Positions 38,055 to 47,009 of a DNA stretch of 64,000 nucleotides are shown piece by piece; position 1 is the first letter of the stretch; every line of letters begins with the position of its first letter. Location of the stretch: assembly GCA_022511125.1 (NCBI GenBank), contig JAFLSD010000003.1, positions 62,001-126,000 on the forward strand. The letters run 5' to 3'. This DNA is from Paramuribaculum sp. (lineage in GTDB: Bacteria; Bacteroidota; Bacteroidia; Bacteroidales; Muribaculaceae). Both the position numbers and the translations under genes were made by a program. Below the pieces are notes generated by a model. The model did not search any database and had not been told where the DNA came from. It saw nothing but the letters and a program-made list of their open reading frames with translations.

Positions 38055-40505
38055 ATGAAAAAAATTATTGTTAATTCAGTTCTGGCTTTTCTGACCATCT
38101 CAGCTATTCATGCCGATACTATCCCCGTGAAGAATTTCGTTCATCATGGGCCGTTCCCTCTCACAAAACAGCTGACGGTTGGAGTCGACACCGCGGCGTT
38201 GCTCTATAAACAGGATTGGACTACCGTCCTCTCCAAAAATCCACTGCCTTCCGACAATGGCGGACGAGTGCATAGCGATGGAATCCTTCGGGTAGGAGGA
38301 TCTGAGCCTCAGCTCCATTCCATATCCTTCAATCTGCAAGCCGACCGTTTCGCCAAAGCCGGCCTAAACATCACTGGAATCGACAAATACAAAATTACGC
38401 TCAACGGCCGCGATTCCGGCAACGATCTGTCGCTTACGCCGGCGACTTATGCCGTTAACATCAGTTTCATAACCGAGGAAAATGTCGACGATACCGTTTC
38501 CGTGGCTATAGTCACCGAAACGCCCGAATATCTTGCCCTACGAAATGACGGGAAAAGAAATTTCACACTCGACGACGTACTCTATGGCCCTCAGATCGTC
38601 TCCGTGGCTGTTTCCCCCGATGGCAAATGGCTTTTGACGGGATATGCTCTTCAAACGCCTCAACCCGATCATCGCAGTTGGCAGACACTCACAAACTTAA
38701 CCACAGGACAGGTAACAGTTCTCAATGGAACGAGGAACAGCTGGATGCCACGCTCCAACCGATATTATTTCGAACAGAAAGGCCTGCGGGGCAAAGAAAT
38801 CATCACCGTTGACCCGCTCTCAGGAAAAAGCGAGGTTTTTGCACGAAACATTCCCGACGGAAGATATTTCATCTCACCCGACGAAAAGTCACTTTTCTAC
38901 TACATCAGCAAGCCGGGTCCGACTGAAGATTCTGATATCTATCAGATTCTCGAACCCGATGACCGACAGCCCGGGTGGAGAAACAGAACCCACATCGCTC
39001 GTTACGATATCGCATCCGGCATATATCTCCCCTTGACCGATGGACATTTATCCGCAAATGTCATGGATGTTTCCGACGACGCGTCAAAACTCCTTTTGTC
39101 GGTACCTCGCTCTAGACTCGAAAAGAGGCCAACTACTGTTTTTGATATTCTGGTTCTCGACCTCAATACCCTTACAGTCGATACGATTGTAAGCCGCGAC
39201 GGTTTCGTTGGCAGAGCCATTTTCTCACCCGATGCCAATCGTATTCTCATCTCCGGTTCTCCGGAGGCACTCGGAGGAATCGGGAAAAATCTTCCCGAAG
39301 GACGGATTCCGAGCATGGTCGACACGCAGCTATTCCTCTACGATGTAAACTCAAAAGCAATCCAACCCTTGACTCGCGACTTCGACCCGAACGTCGGAGC
39401 CTTTCAATGGAGTCGGGCTGACGGATTGATTTACTTTACAGCCGAAAACAAAGATCTGATAACACTTTACCGACTTGATCCCAAAAACGGAAAGATAACG
39501 ACAATACCTGTGCCGGAAGACAATATTTCCTCCTTCTCGTTGCCCCTGAACGGCACGACGGTAGCAGTTAAAGGGCAAAGTGCGTCCAATCCCGACAGGC
39601 TCTATACTTTTGACACGAAGTCCTTGAAAATGAAGCTTCTCGATGAGCCTAAAAACGAAATGCTCGGCGATGTGCTCCTCGGCGAATGCCGCCCGTGGAC
39701 ATTTGTCAATTCTCGAGGCGATAGCATAAACGGCAGGTTCTATCTTCCCCCGAATTTCGACCCGTCGAAAAAATATCCCATGATTGTCAACTATTATGGC
39801 GGATGTAGTCCTACAACTCGTTCTTTTGAAAGCAGATACCCGCATAACGCTTACGCCGCCCTCGGCTACGTGGTTTATGTCATCAACCCCAGCGGAGCTA
39901 CAGGATTCGGACAGGAATTCTCCTCCCGCCATGTCAACACTGCCGGAAACGGGGTTGCCGAAGATATCATCGAAGGCACACAGCGATTCTGTGAAGAGCA
40001 TCCTTTCGTAAATCCCGACAAGATAGGATGTATCGGCGCATCTTACGGCGGATTTATGACGCAATACCTACAGACCGTTACACCCATCTTCGCCGCTGCG
40101 ATTTCCCATGCGGGTATCAGCGACCACACGAGCTACTGGGGCAACGGCTACTGGGGATATTCTTACAGCGAAGTTTCGATGGCCGATTCTTATCCTTGGA
40201 GCGATACCGAACTGTATGTCAGTCAGAGCCCACTCTATAATGCCGACAAGATTCACACTCCTATACTCTTCCTTCATGGCGATTCGGATCACAATGTCCC
40301 ATTTGCCGAGAGTATACAGCTTTTCACTGCCCTCAAACTACTCGGAAGAGAAACAGCATTGGTGGCCGTGACCGACCAGGATCACCACATCCTCGACATC
40401 GACAAACGCAAGAAATGGCAAAACACTATCTGGGCTTGGTTTGCCAAATATCTGCAAGACGATCCCACATGGTGGAACGAACTTTATCCCCCAAAACAGC
40501 TCTGA
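38055..40505 (+). CDS. Exported S9 family (DPP-IV-like) peptidase
   Basis: Serine peptidase of the prolyl oligopeptidase clan, 816 residues. It has a signal peptide (about 1-20), a long beta-propeller (repeating SPDGKWLLTG, SPDEKSLFYY, SPDANRILISG strands, about 180-530), then the alpha/beta-hydrolase domain. The nucleophile is Ser663 in GASYGGFM. The Asp lies in HGDSDHNVP and the His in DQDHHILD. KYPMIVNYYGGCSPTTRSF is typical of the family. It is likely a periplasmic di- or tripeptidyl peptidase or acylaminoacyl peptidase. It is convergent with the next gene, 19 bp apart. Confidence 0.88.
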   Translation: MKKIIVNSVLAFLTISAIHADTIPVKNFVHHGPFPLTKQLTVGVDTAALLYKQDWTTVLSKNPLPSDNGGRVHSDGILRVGGSEPQLHSISFNLQADRFAKAGLNITGIDKYKITLNGRDSGNDLSLTPATYAVNISFITEENVDDTVSVAIVTETPEYLALRNDGKRNFTLDDVLYGPQIVSVAVSPDGKWLLTGYALQTPQPDHRSWQTLTNLTTGQVTVLNGTRNSWMPRSNRYYFEQKGLRGKEIITVDPLSGKSEVFARNIPDGRYFISPDEKSLFYYISKPGPTEDSDIYQILEPDDRQPGWRNRTHIARYDIASGIYLPLTDGHLSANVMDVSDDASKLLLSVPRSRLEKRPTTVFDILVLDLNTLTVDTIVSRDGFVGRAIFSPDANRILISGSPEALGGIGKNLPEGRIPSMVDTQLFLYDVNSKAIQPLTRDFDPNVGAFQWSRADGLIYFTAENKDLITLYRLDPKNGKITTIPVPEDNISSFSLPLNGTTVAVKGQSASNPDRLYTFDTKSLKMKLLDEPKNEMLGDVLLGECRPWTFVNSRGDSINGRFYLPPNFDPSKKYPMIVNYYGGCSPTTRSFESRYPHNAYAALGYVVYVINPSGATGFGQEFSSRHVNTAGNGVAEDIIEGTQRFCEEHPFVNPDKIGCIGASYGGFMTQYLQTVTPIFAAAISHAGISDHTSYWGNGYWGYSYSEVSMADSYPWSDTELYVSQSPLYNADKIHTPILFLHGDSDHNVPFAESIQLFTALKLLGRETALVAVTDQDHHILDIDKRKKWQNTIWAWFAKYLQDDPTWWNELYPPKQL

Positions 40506-40524
40506 CCTTCGATTCACACTGATT

Positions 40525-41151
40525 TCAGAAAAATCTCTTCACTTCGCTGAGGATGGATTCTTTCGACATATCGTTGGGATTGGTGCCCTCCACTCCTTCC
40601 GGCACATCCATACCCAATTTGTCGAACAACTCTACCCAGAAAGCCGGCATACTGCCGTCGGATGCGCGAAAATTCATTGGCTTCGACGAAAACAGCGGTC
40701 TACCGTTATCATCGCGATAGCTCTCATACACTAATTCCGAACAATACATCTTCCCGTTATCCGGTAGATACCACCAGTCATATTCCTCCCCCAAATGAGA
40801 TTTGGCTTTGGCTATCACCGAATCGGGATTAAAGACGACATTTACCCTTTTTACCACCACGCCGGGCTTTCCGCCTATAGTGGGAGACGACGATAGAAAA
40901 TCGTCAAACGCAGTAACAGTTACTCCACGACTTGGCGAAGCTTCGATCACGCTTATCACTCCCGTCGGATCAATATCGATTATTCCTACATGATCGAACC
41001 TTAACGAATCAGATGAGGACGTTGCATCCGTTATCGCTTTCGAAAACTCCGATCCAGAACCCGACTGAAACACGATATCACCGCTTTGCAGACACTGACC
41101 CGACAAAGTCATAGCCAAAAAAACGAATATCGATAAAACGACTGACTTCAT
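40525..41151 (-). CDS. YiiX/YebB-like NlpC/P60 superfamily hydrolase
   Basis: A 208-residue exported papain-like-fold protein. It has a signal peptide (MKSVVLSIFVFLAMTLSGQC, possibly ending at the Cys as a lipoprotein) and then GDIVFQSGSG, the catalytic-type His in RFDHVGII and the Cys in MYCSELVYESY. This is the circularly permuted arrangement of the YiiX_YebB family, whose substrates may be peptides or lipids. Upstream in-frame ATGs at 41163 and 41202 exist. I choose 41151 because the -7 box at 41174-41181 would leave almost no leader before 41163 and none before 41202, and because the signal peptide starts cleanly here. Confidence 0.75.
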   Translation of the reverse strand: MKSVVLSIFVFLAMTLSGQCLQSGDIVFQSGSGSEFSKAITDATSSSDSLRFDHVGIIDIDPTGVISVIEASPSRGVTVTAFDDFLSSSPTIGGKPGVVVKRVNVVFNPDSVIAKAKSHLGEEYDWWYLPDNGKMYCSELVYESYRDDNGRPLFSSKPMNFRASDGSMPAFWVELFDKLGMDVPEGVEGTNPNDMSKESILSEVKRFF

Positions 41152-41173
41152 GATACTATTCATTTCACACCTG

Positions 41174-41181
41174 CAAAAATA
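41174..41181 (-). promoter_or_regulatory. -7 box that decides the YiiX-like start
   Basis: TATTTTTG on the minus strand predicts transcription starting near 41167, downstream of the ATG at 41202 and only a few bases before the ATG at 41163. ATG 41151 fits best. Confidence 0.45.
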
Positions 41182-41204
41182 ACAAATTCCACTCGTCACC
41201 ACAC

Positions 41205-41229
41205 AAAAAAAGGCAGCCTTTCGACTGCC
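41205..41229 (-). terminator. Intrinsic terminator after the DUF3861 gene
   Basis: On the minus strand, GGCAG (41229-41225) pairs with CTGCC (41216-41212) and a run of seven T follows (41211-41205). It starts 24 nt after the stop. Confidence 0.8.
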
Positions 41230-41252
41230 CCAATCTATCCGGAATCTATCTC

Positions 41253-41564
41253 TTAAGCTTCTTCTTTTCCTTTTGCCTGAGCTTTCAAAGCTTTCTTAAA
41301 CTCATCGAACTGAGGGAAATAAGCCTTGAATATCTCATTTTCAGGATATTTCTTCATCACATGATGCAACAGACGTACACCTACTACAAGCTGTTTGGCA
41401 TGCTTTTCGGTTATATTACCTACAGCCACTGCTTTTTCAACGATATGTTTCAGATCATGATGGCCTCCGAAGTTAAAATCAAATACTTCTTTGATCTTTC
41501 CGTCTTCTACTTCAGTTACATTGAAATGATAGGAACGTTTTACTTTATTACAATTGTTATCCAT
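41253..41564 (-). CDS. DUF3861 family protein
   Basis: A 103-residue cytoplasmic protein. The pattern HHDLKHIVEKAVAVGNITEKHAKQLVVGVRLLHHVMKKYPENEIF...FPQFDEFKKALK matches the DUF3861 layout (helical, with a conserved 'AVGLKL' centre and 'FxxFxxxLK' end). The N-terminal beta segment (KRSYHFNVTEVEDGK) also fits. Function is unknown. A clear terminator follows, and the gene appears monocistronic. Confidence 0.65.
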   Translation of the reverse strand: MDNNCNKVKRSYHFNVTEVEDGKIKEVFDFNFGGHHDLKHIVEKAVAVGNITEKHAKQLVVGVRLLHHVMKKYPENEIFKAYFPQFDEFKKALKAQAKGKEEA

Positions 41565-41652
41565 GACTTTAATTTTTTTAGTTTCTTATTTTCTTGTTTT
41601 GATATTAAAACATCCCTTTTCACAAAAAAGTTCATCCCATCCGGTTTTTTTC

Positions 41653-41694
41653 AAAAAAAATCTCTAATGAGAATTTTGGCTCTCATTAGAGATT
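41653..41694 (-). terminator. Intrinsic terminator after the sialidase gene
   Basis: A perfect 14-bp inverted repeat (41659-41672 with 41681-41694, 8-nt loop) is followed on the minus strand by a run of eight T (41660-41653). It lies 20 bp past the stop. Confidence 0.88.
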
Positions 41695-41714
41695 TTATCC
41701 TTAACGAAGGAAGT

Positions 41715-42890
41715 TTATTTTTTTTCCTCCTTTTTGATGATTTCTTCAATCGGAATGGCAGTGAACCAGATGTCGTATGACTGATGGCCGTTTTGCGATT
41801 CTTCAGTCAGTACGCCCACGCGCCCATCGGGCATCACAGTCATCGAAGAATATGCCGACGGTGTGGTGCACACAACCTTCTTATAAGGGAAAGTCTTGCC
41901 GTTGTCTTCACTGGCATAGATCGTCACGTTTTCGCGTTTGTTAGGCGAACCCGGCACCGATTGCAGCAAGATATCCTTGCCATCGTACGTATAGCGGATT
42001 ATGTCGCCGTTACAAGCCGGATCGAGAATATCGTAAACCGGTTGAGGTTCCGACCACGTTTCGCCTCTGTCCTTGGAATAAGCGAAGATGCGGCGGTTGT
42101 AGTATTTTTTGTCACGGTAACGGTTTCGGATGCTCATTATCAACGTGCCGTCAGCCAATTCGACTATTTTAGATTCGTCGCCGTCGGTCGTACCCGGGGT
42201 TTTGCCTACTTTCCATGTTTTTCCCCCGTCGTCGCTGTAAACGGCGTAAACCGTAAATTCATTGACTCCCGCGGTGCGCGTCACCAAGGGGAACATTATC
42301 CTGCCGTCGGCCAGTTGAAGTGCGCGGCCCGAAGATGCAAAAGCCGCCGTGCATTTGATTGGCTGCTTGCCGTTGGGATCCGTAGTCAGAATCTGAGGGT
42401 TGATGTTCAGCATCGGACCCCAGGTCTTGCCGTTGTCTTTGCTTCTAACAACTGTGATCTGCGCCGGAGAGTCCTGCCACAGACCGTTACCGTGGCTGAA
42501 GATACAGAGGATGTCGCCTGTTTTTTCGTCGACGACTAAAGCCGGATCGCCGCATCCGCCCACCTCATCATGAGCCGCTACCGTCACATAATCGCTCCAT
42601 GTCTTGCCCCCGTCGGTACTTCGGCGCGACACGACGTCGATTTTTGCCGGAAGGTCGCCGTTATGTTCTATGCGCTTGTCGGCTACTGTCACCAAAGAGC
42701 CGTCCTTAGCTGTAACTATTGCCGGTATGCGGTAAAACTTTGAATCATAATCACCCGGACGATAAACCAAAGAGCGTTCGATGCCGTTGGCCCACTGTTC
42801 GGTATGGGTCTGTTGTGCCGTTATCTGAGTGGCCGAACCGGTCAAAACGGCTATGCCCACAATCATTTTCGTAAAATTTGATAATGTCAT
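41715..42890 (-). CDS. nanH: Exported sialidase (GH33)
   Basis: Exo-alpha-sialidase of 391 residues that releases sialic acid from host glycans. It has a signal peptide (about 1-25, ending TAQQ), the catalytic arginine motif FYRIPAIVT, and five Asp-box repeats (STDGGKTWSD, SKDNGKTWGP, SDDGGKTWKV, SKDRGETWSE, SEDNGKTFPY) typical of a six-bladed propeller. In-frame ATGs upstream reach into the FKBP gene and its terminator. ATG 42890 begins the signal peptide and is chosen. It lies alone between two terminators. No sialate aldolase or transporter gene is in the window. Confidence 0.93.
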   Translation of the reverse strand: MTLSNFTKMIVGIAVLTGSATQITAQQTHTEQWANGIERSLVYRPGDYDSKFYRIPAIVTAKDGSLVTVADKRIEHNGDLPAKIDVVSRRSTDGGKTWSDYVTVAAHDEVGGCGDPALVVDEKTGDILCIFSHGNGLWQDSPAQITVVRSKDNGKTWGPMLNINPQILTTDPNGKQPIKCTAAFASSGRALQLADGRIMFPLVTRTAGVNEFTVYAVYSDDGGKTWKVGKTPGTTDGDESKIVELADGTLIMSIRNRYRDKKYYNRRIFAYSKDRGETWSEPQPVYDILDPACNGDIIRYTYDGKDILLQSVPGSPNKRENVTIYASEDNGKTFPYKKVVCTTPSAYSSMTVMPDGRVGVLTEESQNGHQSYDIWFTAIPIEEIIKKEEKK

Positions 42891-42970
42891 AGTTCGGTAT
42901 TTTATTAAAGGATTTATATAAATTTTCTCTCTTTCAGGGTTCAGATCCCCCCTAATCCCTACAAAGATAA

Positions 42971-43013
42971 TAAAAAAAACAAGACGATGCGACTTTTTTA
43001 GGGTCACATCGTC
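42971..43013 (-). terminator. Intrinsic terminator after the FKBP gene
   Basis: On the minus strand, GACGATG (43013-43007) pairs with CATCGTC (42989-42983), followed after two bases by a T-run (42979-42972). It separates the FKBP gene from the sialidase gene. Confidence 0.8.
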
Positions 43014-43038
43014 ATTGCAACAATAATAATCTTTCAAA

Positions 43039-43587
43039 TCAGTGTTCGCAACCGCATCCGTCGTCACATCCGCAACCGTCGCTGTGGCAACCGCAACATC
43101 CATGAGCCGGTTGGAGTTCTTCAGGAGTAGCGTCTCTTACTGCGAGGATTTTTCCTTTGAATCTCACATCTTTTCCCGCTAAAGGGTGATTGAAGTCCAT
43201 TTTTACTTGCGAGTCGGTCACTTCCACGACCTTACCGTTGATTTTATAGCCGTCGGCGGTCATCATCGGCAGTGAAGCCCCCGGTTTGATTACATCGGCG
43301 TCAAATTTGCCGTCGACTTCGAATATATCCTTATCCAATGAAGCTATCTGTTCCGGATCATACGGACCGAAAGCCTCGTCAGCCTTAACCGTCACATCGA
43401 AAGTCCCACCGATTTCCAAACCTGCGATGGCTTCTTCCAAAGGTCGGATCATGCCTTGCGTTATACCGAAAATTATTTTTTCAGGATCTTCGGTATCTGT
43501 CTGATGAACCAACTTTTCACCATCCGGATTGACTTCATAGAGGTCATAACCGAGTTCCACATATTTCCCGGGTTGAATTTTCTCCAT
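43039..43587 (-). CDS. SlyD-like FKBP peptidyl-prolyl isomerase
   Basis: Peptidyl-prolyl isomerase and probable chaperone of 182 residues. FKBP motifs are YVELGYDLYE, FGITQGMIRPLEEAIAGLEIGG, ADEAFGPYDPEQI and FNHPLAGKDVRFKGKI, with an insert-in-flap domain between, as in SlyD. The C-terminal 20 residues are extremely Cys/His/Asp-rich (GCCGCHSDGCGCDDGCG), like the metal-binding tail of SlyD, which binds nickel. ATG 43587 is preferred over 43629 because MEKIQPGKYVELGY begins the conserved domain. No signal peptide is seen, so it is cytoplasmic. A terminator follows. Confidence 0.9.
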   Translation of the reverse strand: MEKIQPGKYVELGYDLYEVNPDGEKLVHQTDTEDPEKIIFGITQGMIRPLEEAIAGLEIGGTFDVTVKADEAFGPYDPEQIASLDKDIFEVDGKFDADVIKPGASLPMMTADGYKINGKVVEVTDSQVKMDFNHPLAGKDVRFKGKILAVRDATPEELQPAHGCCGCHSDGCGCDDGCGCEH

Positions 43588-43647
43588 AATCTTGAATTTG
43601 TTTTTATTATTAAACGTTTTAGATTGCAAAAAGTTCCCTCGCCCTAT

Positions 43648-44175
43648 TTATTTCTTTCCTCTGACTGCCTCGACAGTATCGAAGAGATTGAGCGTCGCAT
43701 CGGCGAGCAGATCCAGTACAAGTTCGAATCCCTCGGCTCCTTCGTAATAAGGATCCGGCACATAATCATAGCTGGAATTTGGAGAAAAGAAATCGGCCAT
43801 CCTTACGATTTTTTTCTCTAAATCCGGCGACGGCGCTCTATCGACGAGATCCGAGATATTAGCATCGTCCATACCTATTATCAGATCGAATTTTTCATAA
43901 TCCGACGGTTTTACCTTCCGACAGATATGGTCGAGAACCAGACCGCGACGCAAAGCATGCGTTCTCATTCGGCTGTCGGGCAGATCGCCTGCGTGGTAGC
44001 TCGCAGTGCCCGCACTGTCTATCTCCCAATCGTGAGAGGCATGATGTTCTTTTACCGTCTCTTTCATCATTCCCTCCGCTGCCGGGCTTCTGCATATATT
44101 GCCCAGACAGACGAACAATACCTTTACCGGTCTTTCCGAAGGTATATATGGTAATTTTAAATTCTCCAATATCAT
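43648..44175 (-). CDS. Low-molecular-weight protein-tyrosine phosphatase
   Basis: A 175-residue cysteine phosphatase. The P-loop is CLGNICRS (Cys23 to Arg29, CX5R) and the general acid lies in PDPYYEG (about residue 138). DSAGTASYHAGDLPDSR is also typical. In Bacteroidales these act on phosphotyrosine proteins, often in polysaccharide regulation, or on small phosphates. It starts 11 nt after the lpxB stop and is the last gene of the nucleotidyltransferase-lpxB-phosphatase operon. Confidence 0.9.
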   Translation of the reverse strand: MILENLKLPYIPSERPVKVLFVCLGNICRSPAAEGMMKETVKEHHASHDWEIDSAGTASYHAGDLPDSRMRTHALRRGLVLDHICRKVKPSDYEKFDLIIGMDDANISDLVDRAPSPDLEKKIVRMADFFSPNSSYDYVPDPYYEGAEGFELVLDLLADATLNLFDTVEAVRGKK

Positions 44176-44186
44176 AAATTTGTCTT

Positions 44187-45332
44187 TTAATCCGTTAAGT
44201 CATTCATTATCAGTTCGGCTGCCCGTTTTGCAGCGCCATGCTCACCCAAGCGATCTCTAATCGTATGATATCCTTCAAGCTGACGCTCGCGTCCCTTATT
44301 ACCGGGCAGAATCCGCTGTAATTCTTCACTCACGCCATCGACTGTACATTGATGGACAAGCATTTCCGGAATAACTTCATAGCCGGCGATAAGGTTCGGC
44401 AGCGAAACGAAGGGCACTTTCAGGATGCGTTTCATGATATTATACGACAGTTTCGATCCGTTTGCCCGATAACACACCACTTGAGGTGTACCCGCCAACG
44501 CACACTCGAGTGTCGCCGTTCCAGAAGTCACCAGAGCCGCATCAGAAAGATGCATCAGATCGAGCGTCTGATTTTTAATCACCTTCCAATCCGTAAAGGA
44601 CAGATAAAATGCATCGTCTATCCCCGGAGCGCCGGCTACGACCGGAGTCAGCTCGGGAAAACGTGCCGCAACAGCCGTCATTATCGGCAGATTGTTTTTA
44701 ATTTCTCCTCTGCGACTACCCGGCACGAGCGCTAACAGAGGTTTTCCAGCAAGGATACCGTTGGAATTGCAAAATTTTTCTTTCGAAGGACAATTTCCCA
44801 GTTTTCTATCCACCTCTTCCAACGATGGATTGCCCACATAACTCACCTCGACACCATGCTTCCTGTAAAATTCCACCTCAAAAGGCAGGATACATAGCAC
44901 GCGCCTCACATATTTCCGGATATCTCTGACTCTGTACTCTTTCCAGGCCCAGACTTTAGGAGAAATGTACCAATATACCGGGATGGAGAGTCTATGAGCC
45001 TCTTTGGCCAACTTCAGATTGAACGAAGGATAGTCGACGAGAATCAGAGCGTCGGGCATGACGTTATGAAGCGCCTGTTTTGCAGTTTTCAAATTCCCGA
45101 AGATTTTTTTCAAGTTTCTCAGGACTTCACTGAATCCCATGAAAGCCATGTCGCGGTAATGTATCAAAGGCTCCGATTCGGAAGCCTCTCTCATCAGATC
45201 ACCACCAAGGAAATAGAATTCTGCCGAAGGATCAAGCTTTTTAATATGTCTGATCAGCTCCGACGCATGAAGATCGCCCGACGGTTCGCCGGCCGAAATG
45301 AAATATCGATGTATTTTCGCCTTGTCAGTCAA
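44187..45332 (-). CDS. lpxB: Lipid-A-disaccharide synthase
   Basis: Glycosyltransferase joining UDP-2,3-diacylglucosamine and lipid X to form the lipid A disaccharide at the inner membrane. The family motifs are ISAGEPSGDLHASELI, FYFLGGD, DYPSFNLKLAK, YISPKVWAWKEYRVRDI, LPFEVEFYRKHGVEVSYVGNPSLEE, ALVPGSRRGEIKNNLP and SGTATLECALAGTPQVV. No ATG fits. TTG 45332, overlapping the upstream stop by 8 nt, gives 381 residues, matching the normal 380-ish length. In-frame ATGs further upstream lie deep in the nucleotidyltransferase gene. The overlap suggests coupled translation. Confidence 0.92.
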   Translation of the reverse strand: MTDKAKIHRYFISAGEPSGDLHASELIRHIKKLDPSAEFYFLGGDLMREASESEPLIHYRDMAFMGFSEVLRNLKKIFGNLKTAKQALHNVMPDALILVDYPSFNLKLAKEAHRLSIPVYWYISPKVWAWKEYRVRDIRKYVRRVLCILPFEVEFYRKHGVEVSYVGNPSLEEVDRKLGNCPSKEKFCNSNGILAGKPLLALVPGSRRGEIKNNLPIMTAVAARFPELTPVVAGAPGIDDAFYLSFTDWKVIKNQTLDLMHLSDAALVTSGTATLECALAGTPQVVCYRANGSKLSYNIMKRILKVPFVSLPNLIAGYEVIPEMLVHQCTVDGVSEELQRILPGNKGRERQLEGYHTIRDRLGEHGAAKRAAELIMNDLTD

Positions 45333-46047
45333 GCTTTTCAAACTCTTCGATAAAGCGTTCGGCCACAGCCTGATCATGCGTGCGATCCACATCCATAGCC
45401 TTGCTGAACTCAAAAACTTTAACCTTGATGTCCGTTTCTGCTGCAAGAATGCGCTGGAAGTCGCTGAGCGACTCCGGCTCATTTTCGCGACTCATTATCA
45501 GCTTCATAGCATCTGAAGTCACCCCATATAGTCCGGCCGACACTATTATATCTCCCGGGAAAGGGTCACCGCCATATTTGTAGTCAATCACGTAACCTTC
45601 TTCACCAATCAATGCATAGAGTGGACTTTCGTCGTCGACATAGCGCGTAAGACCCATCACCACCTCATCGCTTTGGAGTTCAGCCGTTTCTTTCACAAAC
45701 TCTTTAAACTCACGGATCGGGAAGATAGTGTCTACCGTCATGGCGATAAATTTCCCTTCCAAATCGGCGGCAGCACGGAAAAGACTGTAATACGAGCTAT
45801 GGGATATGATGGGTCTAACGTCCAAAGGAAGATTCTCCCTGTCGCGTAAATCCTCTAAATACTCTGTCAGACCGGGCATCCGGCTATTCGCCACTATCAC
45901 AATTTTTTCGGCATCGCAGCGCATCAGAAGATGAATCAGACGACCTATCATAGGCTCGCCCATCAGAGGCACCAGCGGTTTGGGAGTCTCCACACCCTCC
46001 TTCAGGAAACGGGATCCCTCACCGGCGGCTAAAATCACATATTGCAT
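45325..46047 (-). CDS. Sugar-phosphate nucleotidyltransferase-like protein
   Basis: A 240-residue NTP-transferase-fold protein. The N-terminal LAAGEGSRF (6-14) is the nucleotide-binding loop, followed by PKPLVPLMGEPMIGRLI. The metal-binding Asp of this fold lies in MTVDTIFP and a second acidic site in KAMDVDRTHD. It would add a nucleotide to a sugar phosphate or alcohol phosphate; the substrate cannot be read. It is the first gene of the operon with lpxB, consistent with an envelope-glycan role. Confidence 0.82.
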   Translation of the reverse strand: MQYVILAAGEGSRFLKEGVETPKPLVPLMGEPMIGRLIHLLMRCDAEKIVIVANSRMPGLTEYLEDLRDRENLPLDVRPIISHSSYYSLFRAAADLEGKFIAMTVDTIFPIREFKEFVKETAELQSDEVVMGLTRYVDDESPLYALIGEEGYVIDYKYGGDPFPGDIIVSAGLYGVTSDAMKLIMSRENEPESLSDFQRILAAETDIKVKVFEFSKAMDVDRTHDQAVAERFIEEFEKLD

Positions 46048-46154
46048 AAGTTGGAAAATTAAGTGTTATTCTTTCTCTTTCTTATCCCACAAAGATAGCA
46101 ATATTTTTCTTAAGCCCCCAACCCCTGGATCTTCATTCGATCATTTTCATCCGA

Positions 46155-47009
46155 TCATATCGGATATATGTTCCAAAATCTTCCCCAACTGGAATCTTGC
46201 TCGTAAACATCAAAATAGTCTTCCGGAACATAAAGCTCCGATTCCATAATAGCCGCATTTGACAATCTTAGATTTCCGCTCGGAGGAGTCGAAGAATAAC
46301 ACCATATTTGCAATGGTTTGCTTATATACAGTCCATTCATCGTTCCGACATACTGCACATACTCTCCAAATGTCAGCTTCATCAACGGGACATCAACTAT
46401 ATACCTGATAGTTCGACCGGCGTAAAGTTCGCGGAATCTTTTTTGATTTTCAGGGGTACTGTTGCTGTAAATTTCAATTTCGAAACTCAAAGGTTCCTCC
46501 GAGTCTTCCACCGTTATTTTTTCTAACGCCATACAACCTTTCACAGACCAAACTTCGATTTCCGCCACACTTGCGGGTATTGTCAGCTCTGTCAAACCGG
46601 ATTCCATAAACGCATTCTGTTCTATTTTTTTCAATCCCGAAGGCAAGTATATCTTTTTTAGTCTGTCACATTTATAGAAAGCGGCTATCCCTATCTTTTC
46701 AATAGATTGGGGTAATATCACCTGCGTCATTTTAGTGCCTTGAAAAGAATTTCTCCCTATGGAAGTTACCATAAAGCTTCGCCCGTTCAACTGTATTGAA
46801 CCTGGTATCGTAATGATGGTGTCTCCTATAGACTTGTCTACCTCCATTACAGTAGCTGTCATATTATTAATATTGACATTATAACCCACCCGGTTAACAA
46901 CGACATCATATTCGGATCCGAATTCCGGAAAATCTACAAGATCCTTCAAATAATCGCATCCGCTCAGACTTATCGACATGACGAGACAAATCAAAAATAA
47001 CTTTCTCAT
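46155..47009 (-). CDS. BspA-type leucine-rich repeat lipoprotein
   Basis: A 284-residue lipoprotein with lipobox SLSGC (Cys about 18). The middle carries LRR_5 (BspA-like) repeats: TSIGRNSFQGTKMTQVILPQ, EKIGIAAFYKCDRLKKIYLP, KKIEQNAFMESGLTELTIPA and a fourth diverged unit ending KGCMALEKITV. The C-terminal segment (VPLMKLTFGEYVQY...LYVPEDYFDVYEQDSSWGRF) resembles the closing block of Bacteroides LRR_5 proteins. It is surface or periplasmic and possibly adhesive. ATG 47009 is chosen over 47048 because it starts the signal peptide. Confidence 0.85.
   Translation of the reverse strand: MRKLFLICLVMSISLSGCDYLKDLVDFPEFGSEYDVVVNRVGYNVNINNMTATVMEVDKSIGDTIITIPGSIQLNGRSFMVTSIGRNSFQGTKMTQVILPQSIEKIGIAAFYKCDRLKKIYLPSGLKKIEQNAFMESGLTELTIPASVAEIEVWSVKGCMALEKITVEDSEEPLSFEIEIYSNSTPENQKRFRELYAGRTIRYIVDVPLMKLTFGEYVQYVGTMNGLYISKPLQIWCYSSTPPSGNLRLSNAAIMESELYVPEDYFDVYEQDSSWGRFWNIYPI

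Noticed and set aside
43178-43188. An 11-bp match to the start of the promoter core (GCTAAAGGGTG).
   Set aside because: It lies inside the FKBP coding sequence in the conserved HPLAGKD segment, and the rest of the core and the -7 block are absent. Chance is sufficient.
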